A stretch of 64,000 bases of DNA, taken from contig NZ_CP119794.1 in assembly GCF_029338315.1 (NCBI RefSeq), positions 2,170,001-2,234,000 of the forward strand, in the 5' to 3' direction. Below, one piece after another: positions 37,594 through 44,845 of this stretch; the stretch's first letter is position 1; each line of letters begins with the position of its first letter. The stretch is from Haloarcula regularis. Lineage in GTDB: Archaea; Halobacteriota; Halobacteria; Halobacteriales; Haloarculaceae. Both the position numbers and the translations under genes were made by a program. Under the pieces are notes generated by a model. It searched no databases. It was not told where the DNA came from and saw only the letters and a list, made by a program, of their open reading frames with translations.

Positions 37594-38582
37594 TAAGCGC
37601 TCACCTCGCTATGGTTCGGGTCGTCGCTCCCGCCTACGTCGTCGGGCGTAACCCCGAGCGCGTCGGGGTCGAACGGGTAAATCTTGGTCCGGCTATCCCA
37701 TGCCCACTTTTTGCGGGCGCGGGACCCGTACACGTCGCCACGGGCTATTAAGTCCTGAATTAACTGGCCTTTGTATTCGAGGTTCTTCCCGGCGGCTTCG
37801 AGCTGGTCGACGAGGAAATCATCTTGAACCCACACTATCGGCTCGTCCGGCGGGGCGTCGTCGTAGACGGTCGCGTTCTCTTCGTCAAACCACGCCGCCG
37901 CCACGTCGTTACCCATATCTTCGCGGTCCCCGACAGGCTTCAAGGTGTTACCAAGCTTCGAGAGAACGCGGTCGGCTATCGCGTCGCTGGCGGTCTCTTC
38001 GACGACGTTCACGACTTCGCTATCTTCATGCCAGCGTTCCCGTATCGCTTCCCAATCCTCCGGCTCGATCTCGATTAGCTCGAAAAATTGGTTAGCGATT
38101 TTCTCTTGAAGAGCGCCCGCGCCGCCCCCGACCATTTCCGACGCGCTAAACTCTAATTCGCGCGTTCGGCCCGCATACGTTAGTTTGACTTTCCACGTCG
38201 TCGTTTCCCCGCCGTGAATTTCGACGGGGTAATGCGTCCCGTCGATTATCCGCCGGATCTCGTCGGGCAGGAATTTCTCGGCCTGCTCTTCGCGGTCGAG
38301 CTCGTTCATGGCCGCGAACCATTCCTTTAGTTCCTGGCGAACCTCTCCGGCGTCGACGCCGTTTCGACCCTCTAAGGACTTTTCCACGCTATTGAGGAAT
38401 TGACCGCGGAGGGTCGCGCTCCCGAAGATTTTGGTGGAATACTTCCCGCTTTCGAGAACGTCCCCGTTCGCGTAGGCGGCTATCCGCATTTGACCGCCGC
38501 CTATCGGCTCATATTCGAGGGAAACGTAGCCGTCGGCCAGAGGTTCCGTTTCCGCCCCGACGGTCTCGGACGGTTCAGTCAT
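37593..38582 (-). CDS. Unknown protein of the replication block (329 residues)
   Basis: No family recognised. It starts MTEPSETVGAETEPLADGYV, followed by a beta-rich domain (YEPIGGGQMRIAAYANGD, then ETTTWKVKLTYAGRTRELEF). A helical middle and a basic C-terminal part (YGSRARKKWAWDSRTKIYPF) follow; the latter could be a winged helix binding DNA. Its stop overlaps the helicase ATG by one base, and it begins just downstream of the iteron-like region, so an initiator or loader role is plausible by position only. Confidence 0.6.
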   Translation of the reverse strand: MTEPSETVGAETEPLADGYVSLEYEPIGGGQMRIAAYANGDVLESGKYSTKIFGSATLRGQFLNSVEKSLEGRNGVDAGEVRQELKEWFAAMNELDREEQAEKFLPDEIRRIIDGTHYPVEIHGGETTTWKVKLTYAGRTRELEFSASEMVGGGAGALQEKIANQFFELIEIEPEDWEAIRERWHEDSEVVNVVEETASDAIADRVLSKLGNTLKPVGDREDMGNDVAAAWFDEENATVYDDAPPDEPIVWVQDDFLVDQLEAAGKNLEYKGQLIQDLIARGDVYGSRARKKWAWDSRTKIYPFDPDALGVTPDDVGGSDDPNHSEVSA

Positions 38583-38825
38583 TGCAGCCACCCGCTCCAA
38601 CCGTTCCAACCCCGGCCGCTTTCCAACGCGCGGGCGCGTTGGGAAAGGGGGGGGTCGATTTTCGACCCCTTTGCTCTAGCCCCCCTGGTAGGGTTGGAAG
38701 GGTTGGAACGCCCCCCGCCGTCCGGCGGTTCTCTATTCCAACCCTTAGATTGAGCCTTGGAACGAAAGGTGTCGATTTGACCCCTCCGCCGTAGCCGTTA
38801 CGTGCGCGATAGAAAGGGACCGGGC
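38583..38825. repeat. Iteron-like region, candidate replication origin of the element
   Basis: The interval holds no gene but at least seven copies of a TTCCAACC-type octamer, on both strands: 38595, 38604, 38621, 38692 (inverted), 38701 (inverted), 38736 and 38756 (inverted, degenerate). Also present are the dyad TTTCCAACGCG/CGCGTTGGGAAA (38620-38645), the palindrome GGGGTCGA-TTT-TCGACCCC (38651-38669) and CCGCCG/CCGGCGG near 38717. Dense repeats beside a helicase/primase block are typical of an iteron origin. Alternatively they form an operator for orf329. Confidence 0.55.
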
Positions 38826-38954
38826 TCATTCGCCCTCGCCCTCCCGGCAGAACGGACAGCCGTTATCGTCGACCAGTGCGGCCGACCGCTCGGAGATCGA
38901 ACGCCCGCACTGCTGGCAGGTGGTCGAAGTGTCGACCGTGCTCGGTCCGCTCAT
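38826..38954 (-). CDS. Tiny zinc-finger protein (42 residues)
   Basis: A very short gene read as MSGPSTVDTSTTCQQCGRSI, then SERSAALVDDNGCPFCREGE and GE. Two CxxC knuckles (CQQC and CPFC) spaced by 17 residues form a plausible zinc site. Its ATG overlaps the stop of the upstream zinc-ribbon gene (ATGA), which supports it being translated. Partner unknown; a DNA- or protein-binding adaptor is likely. Confidence 0.55.
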   Translation of the reverse strand: MSGPSTVDTSTTCQQCGRSISERSAALVDDNGCPFCREGEGE

Positions 38955-39151
38955 TTCGACCCCTCCAGGGCCGCGCGGGCGATCTCGGCAGCCGGGCCGC
39001 CAGATTCAGCCACGCGCTCGAACGCGCCGAGATTATCGAGCACGACCTGGCGCAGCTCGCGGTTGCAGTTTCGACACCGGTACGTTTCGGGGTCGCCGGT
39101 CTCAAGGAGCCGGCCACCGCACTGCGGGCAGTCGACGTTTGGCGCGCTCAT
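38951..39151 (-). CDS. Zinc-ribbon protein (66 residues)
   Basis: Begins MSAPNVDCPQCGGRLLETGD, followed by YRCRNCNRELRQVVLDNLGA and a helical tail with AAEIARAALEGSK. Two CxxC pairs make a zinc ribbon. ATG 39151 is chosen since it overlaps the preceding stop (ATGA) and the upstream extension is not protein-like. It sits in the middle of a three-gene overlapping set transcribed toward the origin candidate. Confidence 0.6.
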   Translation of the reverse strand: MSAPNVDCPQCGGRLLETGDPETYRCRNCNRELRQVVLDNLGAFERVAESGGPAAEIARAALEGSK

Positions 39152-39531
39152 TCCGACCACTCCCCGATATTGGCCTGTTGGCTCTCGTCCTTCCAACGGG
39201 TGTATAATTCGCCAAGTTCTGAAACGGGCGTCCGCGGGTCACACTCCCAGAGGAAGCGCCCAACGCCGTGCGTCGGAATCCGGTGATTCGGTGGGTTATT
39301 GTCGTTAACTGTGCTACCGTCGTCGTGGGTGGTCTCGCGACCATCCCGCTCAGGGCACGTCGGTGAATCTTTGGTAGGGTTGGCCGACGTGTCCTGCGAA
39401 GCGTGTTTGTACTCATAGCCCGTGCAGCAAGAACAGACACCGGCCTGGCCAAGGGGATTGAAGACCTCAGAACGCGTACCTCGAATTGCATAGGCGTTCT
39501 GCGGCCGGTTCCCACCCGGCCAGTCGTTCAC
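39148..39531 (-). CDS. Unknown protein with CxxC motif (127 residues)
   Basis: First gene of the minus-strand block. It starts MNDWPGGNRPQNAYAIRGTR; near the N-terminus are a CSCC motif and an H (VCSCCTGYEYKH) that could bind metal, and later RFLWECDPRTPVSELGELYT and RWKDESQQANIGEWSE. No family recognised. A TATA box (TTTATATG, minus strand) lies about 55 bases upstream of the ATG, immediately beside the three-copy operator. Confidence 0.5.
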   Translation of the reverse strand: MNDWPGGNRPQNAYAIRGTRSEVFNPLGQAGVCSCCTGYEYKHASQDTSANPTKDSPTCPERDGRETTHDDGSTVNDNNPPNHRIPTHGVGRFLWECDPRTPVSELGELYTRWKDESQQANIGEWSE

Positions 39532-39585
39532 ACCGACAAGCGGTGCGTCTGTTTCCTGCCTATTTCACCAAAGGTCGGGTGGGTG

Positions 39586-39593
39586 CATATAAA
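39586..39593 (-). promoter_or_regulatory. TATA box of the minus-strand replication block
   Basis: Read on the minus strand, CGGTTTATATGCACC contains a good TATA box, placing transcription start near 39560, about 30 bases before the ATG at 39531. It is directly adjacent to the CGGGATACCG repeats. Confidence 0.5.
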
Positions 39594-39610
39594 CCGAGAA
39601 TAGTTAAGTC

Positions 39611-39641
39611 CGGGATACCGCGGGATACCGGCGGGATACCG
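39611..39641. promoter_or_regulatory. Three tandem CGGGATACCG repeats, probable operator
   Basis: CGGGATACCG occurs at 39611, 39621 and 39632. It lies between two divergent promoters (TATA at 39586-39593 for the minus block; AT-rich GGCAAATATTTC at 39692-39703 for the plus block). Each unit is nearly symmetrical (CGG-GATA-CCG). Tandem short repeats next to a ribbon-helix-helix gene are the usual binding sites for such repressors, so autoregulation and control of both blocks is likely. Confidence 0.6.
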
Positions 39642-39773
39642 GGCAACGCGGGCAGACAGTTCGTTCAAAAGTGTTCTTGACCAACCCCGGTGGCAAATAT
39701 TTCTATGCTGGAATATTGCCAGACTATTGCCTGGCCTTCCGGGTTTTTGGGCCTTTACGCCCACAATAGAGAC

Positions 39774-39899
39774 ATGGAGCGCGTTGAAGCGTATGTCCCG
39801 CCGCCCGTCGAAGAAGGAATTGAAAATCATCGAAAAGAGCAGGGTTTTGAAAACCGGTCCCAGGCGATTCGAGACCTTCTCCGGCGGGGGTTGGAATGA
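39774..39899 (+). CDS. Ribbon-helix-helix (CopG-like) regulator, 41 residues
   Basis: The sequence MERVEAYVPPPVEEGIENHR and then KEQGFENRSQAIRDLLRRGL-E is a minimal ribbon-helix-helix: a beta strand (VEAYVP), a first helix and the NRSQAIRDLLRRG second helix. ATG 39774 starts the strand; upstream codons do not fit. It leads the plus-strand block, and the three-copy operator lies 130 bases upstream. It probably acts as a dimeric transcriptional repressor, possibly controlling replication genes in the way CopG does in plasmids. Confidence 0.75.
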   Translation: MERVEAYVPPPVEEGIENHRKEQGFENRSQAIRDLLRRGLE

Positions 39900-39942
39900 T
39901 ACACGCCACCCCCACCCGCGCGCGGGTCGAGGAGGGCACGGC

Positions 39943-40071
39943 ATGAGCGTGAAGTGTCCATTTTGCGGTGAGGACGTGGCGAAGATAGGCCAGCACATCG
40001 AGAACCAACACGACGAGAGAGCGCTTGAGACGGGCGAGCAGAAGCAAATCGGTCCGGAGGACCGAATATGA
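39943..40071 (+). CDS. C2H2-type mini zinc finger (42 residues)
   Basis: MSVKCPFCGEDVAKIGQHIE followed by NQHDERALETGEQ. The pattern C-x2-C-x9-H-x4-H is a classical single C2H2 zinc finger, common in haloarchaeal viruses and plasmids as DNA-binding or adaptor proteins. The stop overlaps the next ATG (ATGA). Too short for routine gene finders but well placed in the operon. Confidence 0.65.
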   Translation: MSVKCPFCGEDVAKIGQHIENQHDERALETGEQKQIGPEDRI

Positions 40072-40361
40072 AGCACGACATACCCGACTGGTTCATCCCG
40101 GACCACGAGATCGTTTTGGCGAACGAGCACGAGACCGAGGAGATCGAGGAGCACGGCGAGCTGGAGGAGCCGCTGTGCCCGCACTGCGGGAACACCTACC
40201 TCGACAACTCCGGGGACTGGTACACGCATCAACTCGTCGAGGTGCCTTCAGACCAACCCGGCGAGGACCCAACACTCAAACCCGGAATTGTGTGCGTGAA
40301 CGGCGAGAAGCGGCGTATGAACGGTTTCCGCGACCCAGATACGGAGAACTACCTGCTATGA
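40068..40361 (+). CDS. Unknown acidic protein with CxxC motif (97 residues)
   Basis: Begins MKHDIPDWFIPDHEIVLANE, then a very acidic stretch (HETEEIEEHGELEEP), then LCPHCGNTYLDNSGDWYTHQ with a possible C/C/H zinc site, and ends GEKRRMNGFRDPDTENYLL. It overlaps the genes on both sides by four bases. No known family; the fold may be a zinc ribbon with a partner-binding tail. Confidence 0.5.
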   Translation: MKHDIPDWFIPDHEIVLANEHETEEIEEHGELEEPLCPHCGNTYLDNSGDWYTHQLVEVPSDQPGEDPTLKPGIVCVNGEKRRMNGFRDPDTENYLL

Positions 40362-40843
40362 CTGACACGATAATGTGGAAGCACATGCAGCAGTATCGGA
40401 CTGACTGGCACAAGGCGAAGAAGACGCTCGAGGAGATTGAGACGCTGTCTGTCGACGAGCACACCGCTCACGTGAATTACCACGTCCAGACCCGCCAGTG
40501 GGTCGCTCGAATCGCACCTCTTGACAGTGTGGAGGGTATCCACCAAGAGATATGGCACGAGCAGCAGTTCGGCGAGTACACCGGGCTTCGCGAGGCCTTG
40601 GAGGAGGGTCTGCAAACTGATTCCTTTCGTATTGAAGACCCGCTCGCCGTTGATACGCTCGGCGAGATCGGCGCTGCAGCGGACAAAATCACTGTGGACG
40701 CGGTCGGCCTGCCGGAACAACCGCCGGTCGATGTGGAGCCGTGGACGCCGGACCCGCCCGAAGAGCGCCGCGAACGACTTGAGGAAATGTTCGAGGAGAC
40801 GCCCGGCCTGTCGAAAGACGACGTCTATGGAGGAGAGCAATGA
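40358..40843 (+). CDS. Unknown protein (161 residues) in the plus-strand block
   Basis: Starts MTDTIMWKHMQQYRTDWHKA, overlapping the previous stop. Predicted helical N-terminus (KKTLEEIETLSVDEHTAHV), a beta segment (NYHVQTRQWVARIAPLDS) and an acidic C-terminal tail ending EEMFEETPGLSKDDVYGGEQ. No family recognised. The overlaps on both sides imply translation together with the neighbouring proteins, perhaps as parts of one complex with the ATPase. Confidence 0.5.
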   Translation: MTDTIMWKHMQQYRTDWHKAKKTLEEIETLSVDEHTAHVNYHVQTRQWVARIAPLDSVEGIHQEIWHEQQFGEYTGLREALEEGLQTDSFRIEDPLAVDTLGEIGAAADKITVDAVGLPEQPPVDVEPWTPDPPEERRERLEEMFEETPGLSKDDVYGGEQ

Positions 40844-41583
40844 GCGATTCAGACCGTTTTTTCGACGACGAAGAAACCCCTGAGAGCCAGGACAAACAGG
40901 TCCAGGACGCCGAGGGCCTCGTCGAGCGCCGGGTGAAAGAGCGGATCGCGGACGCCCGCGACCGCGTGGCAGACCACAAGAGCAAACTGCTCGTCGAGTT
41001 TCCGGTTGAGCAGGCACTGGCCACAGGCTCCGATGCAGTAGCCCACACCTCACGCCTCCAGCTGTGGGCTGGGACCGTCAAACAATACCTTCGGGCCATT
41101 GAGCCGCTGCTTCGGTCCGACGAGATCCCACAGGCCGAGTACTACTACCGGGAGCTGCCGATAGTCGACGACCTCGTGTTTCCTCGCGACGACACTCGGT
41201 TTGAGGACGCCACGACCACCGTGCAGACGCCAGACGGAACCGTGGAGAAGGAAATCCCGTGGGGTCGGTTTTACCAGTCTGACTCGGCCGCTCGAACGAG
41301 TCAACTGGTCGGTGCTGGTTTCGAGCCCCCGGAGCCGAAGGCGGTCAAACTCAACGGTCTCAAATCCATCATGGAGACGGACAAGATCGTCAGGGAGTGG
41401 GCAGTGCCGCTGGACCCACGGACGCCGTCCTTTCGTCAATCAATTGCGTATCCGCGGCGGGAACTCCCACTCCAAAAGGAGTGGCTGGAGTCGGCGGTCG
41501 CCGAGGCCGACCAGTTCTTGCACGACAGCGGCCTGGGGCTCGATCTTGACAGCGGGCGCGACTTCGCGAACTACAGTGAGTAA
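40840..41583 (+). CDS. Unknown protein (247 residues) beside the ATPase
   Basis: Begins MSDSDRFFDDEETPESQDKQ with a charged helix (ERRVKERIADARDRVADHKS), followed by a mixed domain (WAGTVKQYLRAIEPLLRSDE, then YYYRELPIVDDLVFPRDD). The C-terminus has WLESAVAEADQFLHDSGLGL. No family recognised; no membrane segments. It overlaps the previous gene by four bases and is followed two bases later by the ATPase, so a joint function is likely. Confidence 0.5.
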   Translation: MSDSDRFFDDEETPESQDKQVQDAEGLVERRVKERIADARDRVADHKSKLLVEFPVEQALATGSDAVAHTSRLQLWAGTVKQYLRAIEPLLRSDEIPQAEYYYRELPIVDDLVFPRDDTRFEDATTTVQTPDGTVEKEIPWGRFYQSDSAARTSQLVGAGFEPPEPKAVKLNGLKSIMETDKIVREWAVPLDPRTPSFRQSIAYPRRELPLQKEWLESAVAEADQFLHDSGLGLDLDSGRDFANYSE

Positions 41584-41585
41584 TT

Positions 41586-42401
41586 ATGGGTTGGGAGAAC
41601 TCCAAACTGCACAACCACTGGAAGCAGGCGGTCAAGAAGGGGAACGCAAACGACTTCGTGATATGCATCACCGCCAGCAGCAAAACAGGGGTCTCGGGGA
41701 CCGGGAAGACGACACTCACTACCGATTTGGCACAGAGCACGGACCTGACCGAGGACGGGTTTGATGCGACCCAGAAGGCGTCTCTCGATGCTGGGGAGAT
41801 CGCGTATGAGCGAGTGCCCGAGATCGAGCCTCACAGTGCGATTGTGTGGGACGAAGCCCAGGGAGCGCCGGGCACTGTCGGCCTGGACGCTCGCCGGGCG
41901 ATGAAACAGGAAGCGATAGACTCCGTGTCTTCGATTCTCGCCAACCGCGACAAGCAGTTTACAATCATCATCACGGCACAGATCTTCTCGATGCTCGACC
42001 CGCGCATCTACCCGTTGATAGATGCGTGGCTGCTCATCCGCAAAGGACCGGACCACCCGAACGGCCCGGTCGGGACGTACCACAAGGTGTTCGTCGAGGA
42101 CTACAATCTCGGTAACCCCAAGGTCAAGACGCCAGCGGTTGAGGATTTCGCGTGGAATCAGGTGCCGCACGACGACCCGGACTACCAGGAGCTCGAACGG
42201 CTCAAGCAGATGGCGAAAACGCAGAACTACGGCGACGACCCCGAGGAGGAGGACGGCGAAGATGCTACGCCAGATATCAGCATCGACCAGCGGAACGCGC
42301 TGCTCAAGCAACGAATCAAGGACGACGACGTGACCGAATCGGACCTTGCGGCCACCTTCGGAATTTCTCGGCAGCGTGTGAACCAGATTGTGAACGATTG
42401 A
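41586..42401 (+). CDS. P-loop ATPase with C-terminal helix-turn-helix
   Basis: A protein of 271 residues. Walker A is GVSGTGKTTLTTDLA near residue 36, Walker B is SAIVWDEAQG near residue 82 and a sensor-like IIITAQIFSML lies near residue 118. A DARRAMKQEAIDSVSSILAN helix lies between them. The end (VTESDLAATFGISRQRVNQI) is a helix-turn-helix. The WDEAQ and ITAQ pattern resembles Zot-like or small packaging/DNA-transfer ATPases of archaeal mobile elements, but no close family is certain. Last gene of the plus-strand block. Confidence 0.65.
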   Translation: MGWENSKLHNHWKQAVKKGNANDFVICITASSKTGVSGTGKTTLTTDLAQSTDLTEDGFDATQKASLDAGEIAYERVPEIEPHSAIVWDEAQGAPGTVGLDARRAMKQEAIDSVSSILANRDKQFTIIITAQIFSMLDPRIYPLIDAWLLIRKGPDHPNGPVGTYHKVFVEDYNLGNPKVKTPAVEDFAWNQVPHDDPDYQELERLKQMAKTQNYGDDPEEEDGEDATPDISIDQRNALLKQRIKDDDVTESDLAATFGISRQRVNQIVND

Positions 42402-42634
42402 GACCTTCTCGCTGCTGTTCTATACTCGCGGATTATCCGGTGCAAGCAAGCAACCACACATATTGTCTTGTACCGTACTATGGAACACGTCATATTATCC
42501 AATCTCAACCAGCACCACCCCACCCAGTGCGCACACAGTCATTGATTCAATAACAGCTGAAGATCTCGGCCGTGGCCGCGGTCGAGCACACCGCCGACGA
42601 CCACAACTCACCCACGCACGTGCGGACAGTGTCG

Positions 42635-44788
42635 CTATTCGTCTTCCCCGAGGAAACCGGACAGACCGGGCACCTGCGACCCCGAACTCCCGCCGTCAAC
42701 CCCTGGGGTTGAGCCTTCCAAACCACCCTGTAGAACGTCTCCGGTGAGAGGATTCCGGAAATCGGTGGTAACCTCGTCGACCGTGCGGCCGAACCCGAAC
42801 AGGCCGCCCTCGTCGTCACCACCACCGCCGCGCCGACCACCGAACGGCTCGAAACGCGACTCGGCCCGCGGTTCGGTGCGCGTCTCTTGTCGCGTCTCCT
42901 GGCGCGGCTCGAAACGCATCTCCTGGCGCGTCTCCTGCCGCGTCTCCTGGCGCGTCTCCTGCCGCGTCTCCTGCCGTGTCTCTTGTCGCGTCTCCTGCCG
43001 TGTCTCGGTGCGAGTTTCGGCCCGCGTATCGGCCCGCGTCCCGGGCTCGCTGCGAAGACCGGCGAACGGGTCGGCCCGAGTGTTGGTCGCTCCGAACGGC
43101 GACTGCGTGGCCCCCAGGCCGGCGAACGGACCGGCGCGGGCCTGTGGCGTCTGTGCCTCCTCCTGGCGCTCCTGGGCGGCCGTCGCCGTGCCCGCCTCGG
43201 CCTCGGTCCGAAGGGCCGGCAGGACACCCGACCGGCCGAAGGTGGCCTCGGCCGGCGTCACCTGTGGCTGCTGGGCCTCGTCGAGTCGTCCCTGCGGGCT
43301 GTCGTCCTGCCGTTCCTGCCGGCGGCGCTGGGCGCGGCGTTCCATCATCGTCGACCCACGGTCCGGGTCGAACCGCTCGGCGTCGGTCATGCCACCCTCT
43401 TCGGCCCGCTGTCGCCGCTGCTGTCGGGCACGTGTCCCGGCGTCAATGTCGTTTCGCAGTTCCGGCGGTCGGACGGGTTCGGTGTCTACTTCCAGGTCCT
43501 CGGCCGTGATCGTCTGCGTGTCACCACCCGACCCGGACCCGGTCGACGACCCGCTATCACTCCGGCCCGTGCCCGACAGGTCGAGTTGCCCGCTCTCGTC
43601 GCTGGCGAACTCCCCGGCCCGATTGCGCACGTCGACGTCGCCCACCGCGCCCGCCAGTCGTTGCGTTCCCGGCACGCCCCGGCGGGCCGCCGCAATCGCC
43701 ACCTCTTCGCCGGGCTGGATTGTGGCCGCGGTAACCCGCGTCGTCTTGGGGCCGACCGCCCGTGCCCCACGCAGCACGCCACCCGTGCCGAGTGTACTCC
43801 CGACGAGCTGCCCGCGCAGTCGGCCCGGCGACTCGTCGGCCGCCCGCCCGATCTCCGCTGCGGCAAGTGCGGCCGCGCCAGTCGTCCGGTCGACGAACTC
43901 GCCACCCTCACCACTCGCGGCCGCGTCGACACCTTCGGCGACGAACTCGCCGGCCTCGATCGGGGCGAGTGCCAACCGCGGCAGGTTGCCGATTGCCCGG
44001 ACCGTCCCCTCGGCCTCGGCCTCGGTCGGCCCTTCGGACCGGAGCTTCTCGCGGCGCTCCTCGCGGGACAGTCCTTGAAGCAGTAGCCCGTTCCGGTCGG
44101 GGTCGTTACTCGCCGCCGCAACGTCGCCGGCCACGTCCACCGCCGGGTCGACGACCGCCTGCTCGTAGGAGTCGAGTGCGCCACGCAGGCCGCGCTCCAC
44201 CTGCCCCTGCCCACCGAACGCCTCGCCCGTCTCGTCGTCGCGGGCCTGCTGGCCCCGCTCGACCGCGCTCTGTGTGTCGACACCCAGCGCCTCGCCCACC
44301 GGGTCGAGCTGGTCGGCCAGGTCACCGCCGCCGCTTTCGGCCGGCGTGACTGACGGCGACACGTCGGTATTGCGTGCCTCACCGCCACTGCTGCCGCCGT
44401 CGTCGAGCGTGCCCGTGCCACGCGTCAGGCCCGGCGACACGTCGGTATCCTGCGGCGTCTCACCGTCGCCACCACTCGCCACGTCGGCCCGATCTTCGGC
44501 CCGAATCCCGCTCGGGTCGAACGACCCACCACCGCCGCCGCCGCCCGTCTGCACGTCGACCGGCGTCACGTCGTCCGGGGTCGGGCCGCGGCCGCGGTCG
44601 TCGTCGCGGTCGTCGTCCGACCCACCGCCACCGCCGCCACCGACCGACACGCTGCCGTCGTCGTTGATGCTTACGTCGTCGTTGCTCGCCGCCCACTGCT
44701 CCATTGCGTTTGGTTCGTCGTCGTCCGACTCGCCACTGGTCACGTCGGCCCGGTCGGAAGACCGAATGCCCGAAGGGTCGAAACTCAT
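42635..44788 (-). CDS. Large low-complexity protein with (ETRQ)n repeats
   Basis: A protein of 717 residues. The N-terminus contains a duplicated unit: SFDPSGIRSSDRADVTSG (residue 2) and SFDPSGIRAEDRADVASG (near residue 88). These are separated by Asp- and Gly-rich linkers. A helical region (residues 190-370) with small Ala/Gly-rich stretches follows. Near residues 585-635 lies an array of ETRQ tetrapeptides, followed by a Gly-rich segment and a C-terminal tail ending LSGFLGEDE. There is no signal peptide. The size and repeats suggest a structural, scaffold or surface protein of the element; that is an inference. It precedes nothing in its strand and converges on the ATPase gene. Confidence 0.6.
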   Translation of the reverse strand: MSFDPSGIRSSDRADVTSGESDDDEPNAMEQWAASNDDVSINDDGSVSVGGGGGGGSDDDRDDDRGRGPTPDDVTPVDVQTGGGGGGGSFDPSGIRAEDRADVASGGDGETPQDTDVSPGLTRGTGTLDDGGSSGGEARNTDVSPSVTPAESGGGDLADQLDPVGEALGVDTQSAVERGQQARDDETGEAFGGQGQVERGLRGALDSYEQAVVDPAVDVAGDVAAASNDPDRNGLLLQGLSREERREKLRSEGPTEAEAEGTVRAIGNLPRLALAPIEAGEFVAEGVDAAASGEGGEFVDRTTGAAALAAAEIGRAADESPGRLRGQLVGSTLGTGGVLRGARAVGPKTTRVTAATIQPGEEVAIAAARRGVPGTQRLAGAVGDVDVRNRAGEFASDESGQLDLSGTGRSDSGSSTGSGSGGDTQTITAEDLEVDTEPVRPPELRNDIDAGTRARQQRRQRAEEGGMTDAERFDPDRGSTMMERRAQRRRQERQDDSPQGRLDEAQQPQVTPAEATFGRSGVLPALRTEAEAGTATAAQERQEEAQTPQARAGPFAGLGATQSPFGATNTRADPFAGLRSEPGTRADTRAETRTETRQETRQETRQETRQETRQETRQETRQEMRFEPRQETRQETRTEPRAESRFEPFGGRRGGGGDDEGGLFGFGRTVDEVTTDFRNPLTGDVLQGGLEGSTPGVDGGSSGSQVPGLSGFLGEDE
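42885..43035 (-). repeat. 12-bp coding tandem repeats for ETRQ
   Basis: On the plus strand the unit reads CGTCTCCTGGCG or CGTCTCCTGCCG, about eleven copies, some degenerate (GGCTCGAAACGC interrupts the array). Variation between units is mainly at third positions, so the amino-acid repeat (ETRQ, with TEPR, AETR and FEPR variants) is under selection. The array is not CRISPR: units are too short, with no spacers. Confidence 0.75.
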
Positions 44789-44845
44789 GTCAAGAGATAC
44801 GGCCTAAGCGCGTAAAAAACGGCAACGCCAGGGATTTCTGGCGTT

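Noticed and set aside
42885..43035. Regular short repeats that could suggest a CRISPR array
   Set aside because: Units are 12 bases, contiguous, in frame and without unique spacers; they encode the ETRQ repeat.
42744..44086. Long open frames antisense to the ETRQ-repeat gene
   Set aside because: They read as Ser/Arg/Val/Cys-rich repeats (for example RVSCRVSW), typical of antisense shadows; the minus frame has the acidic composition expected for a halophile.
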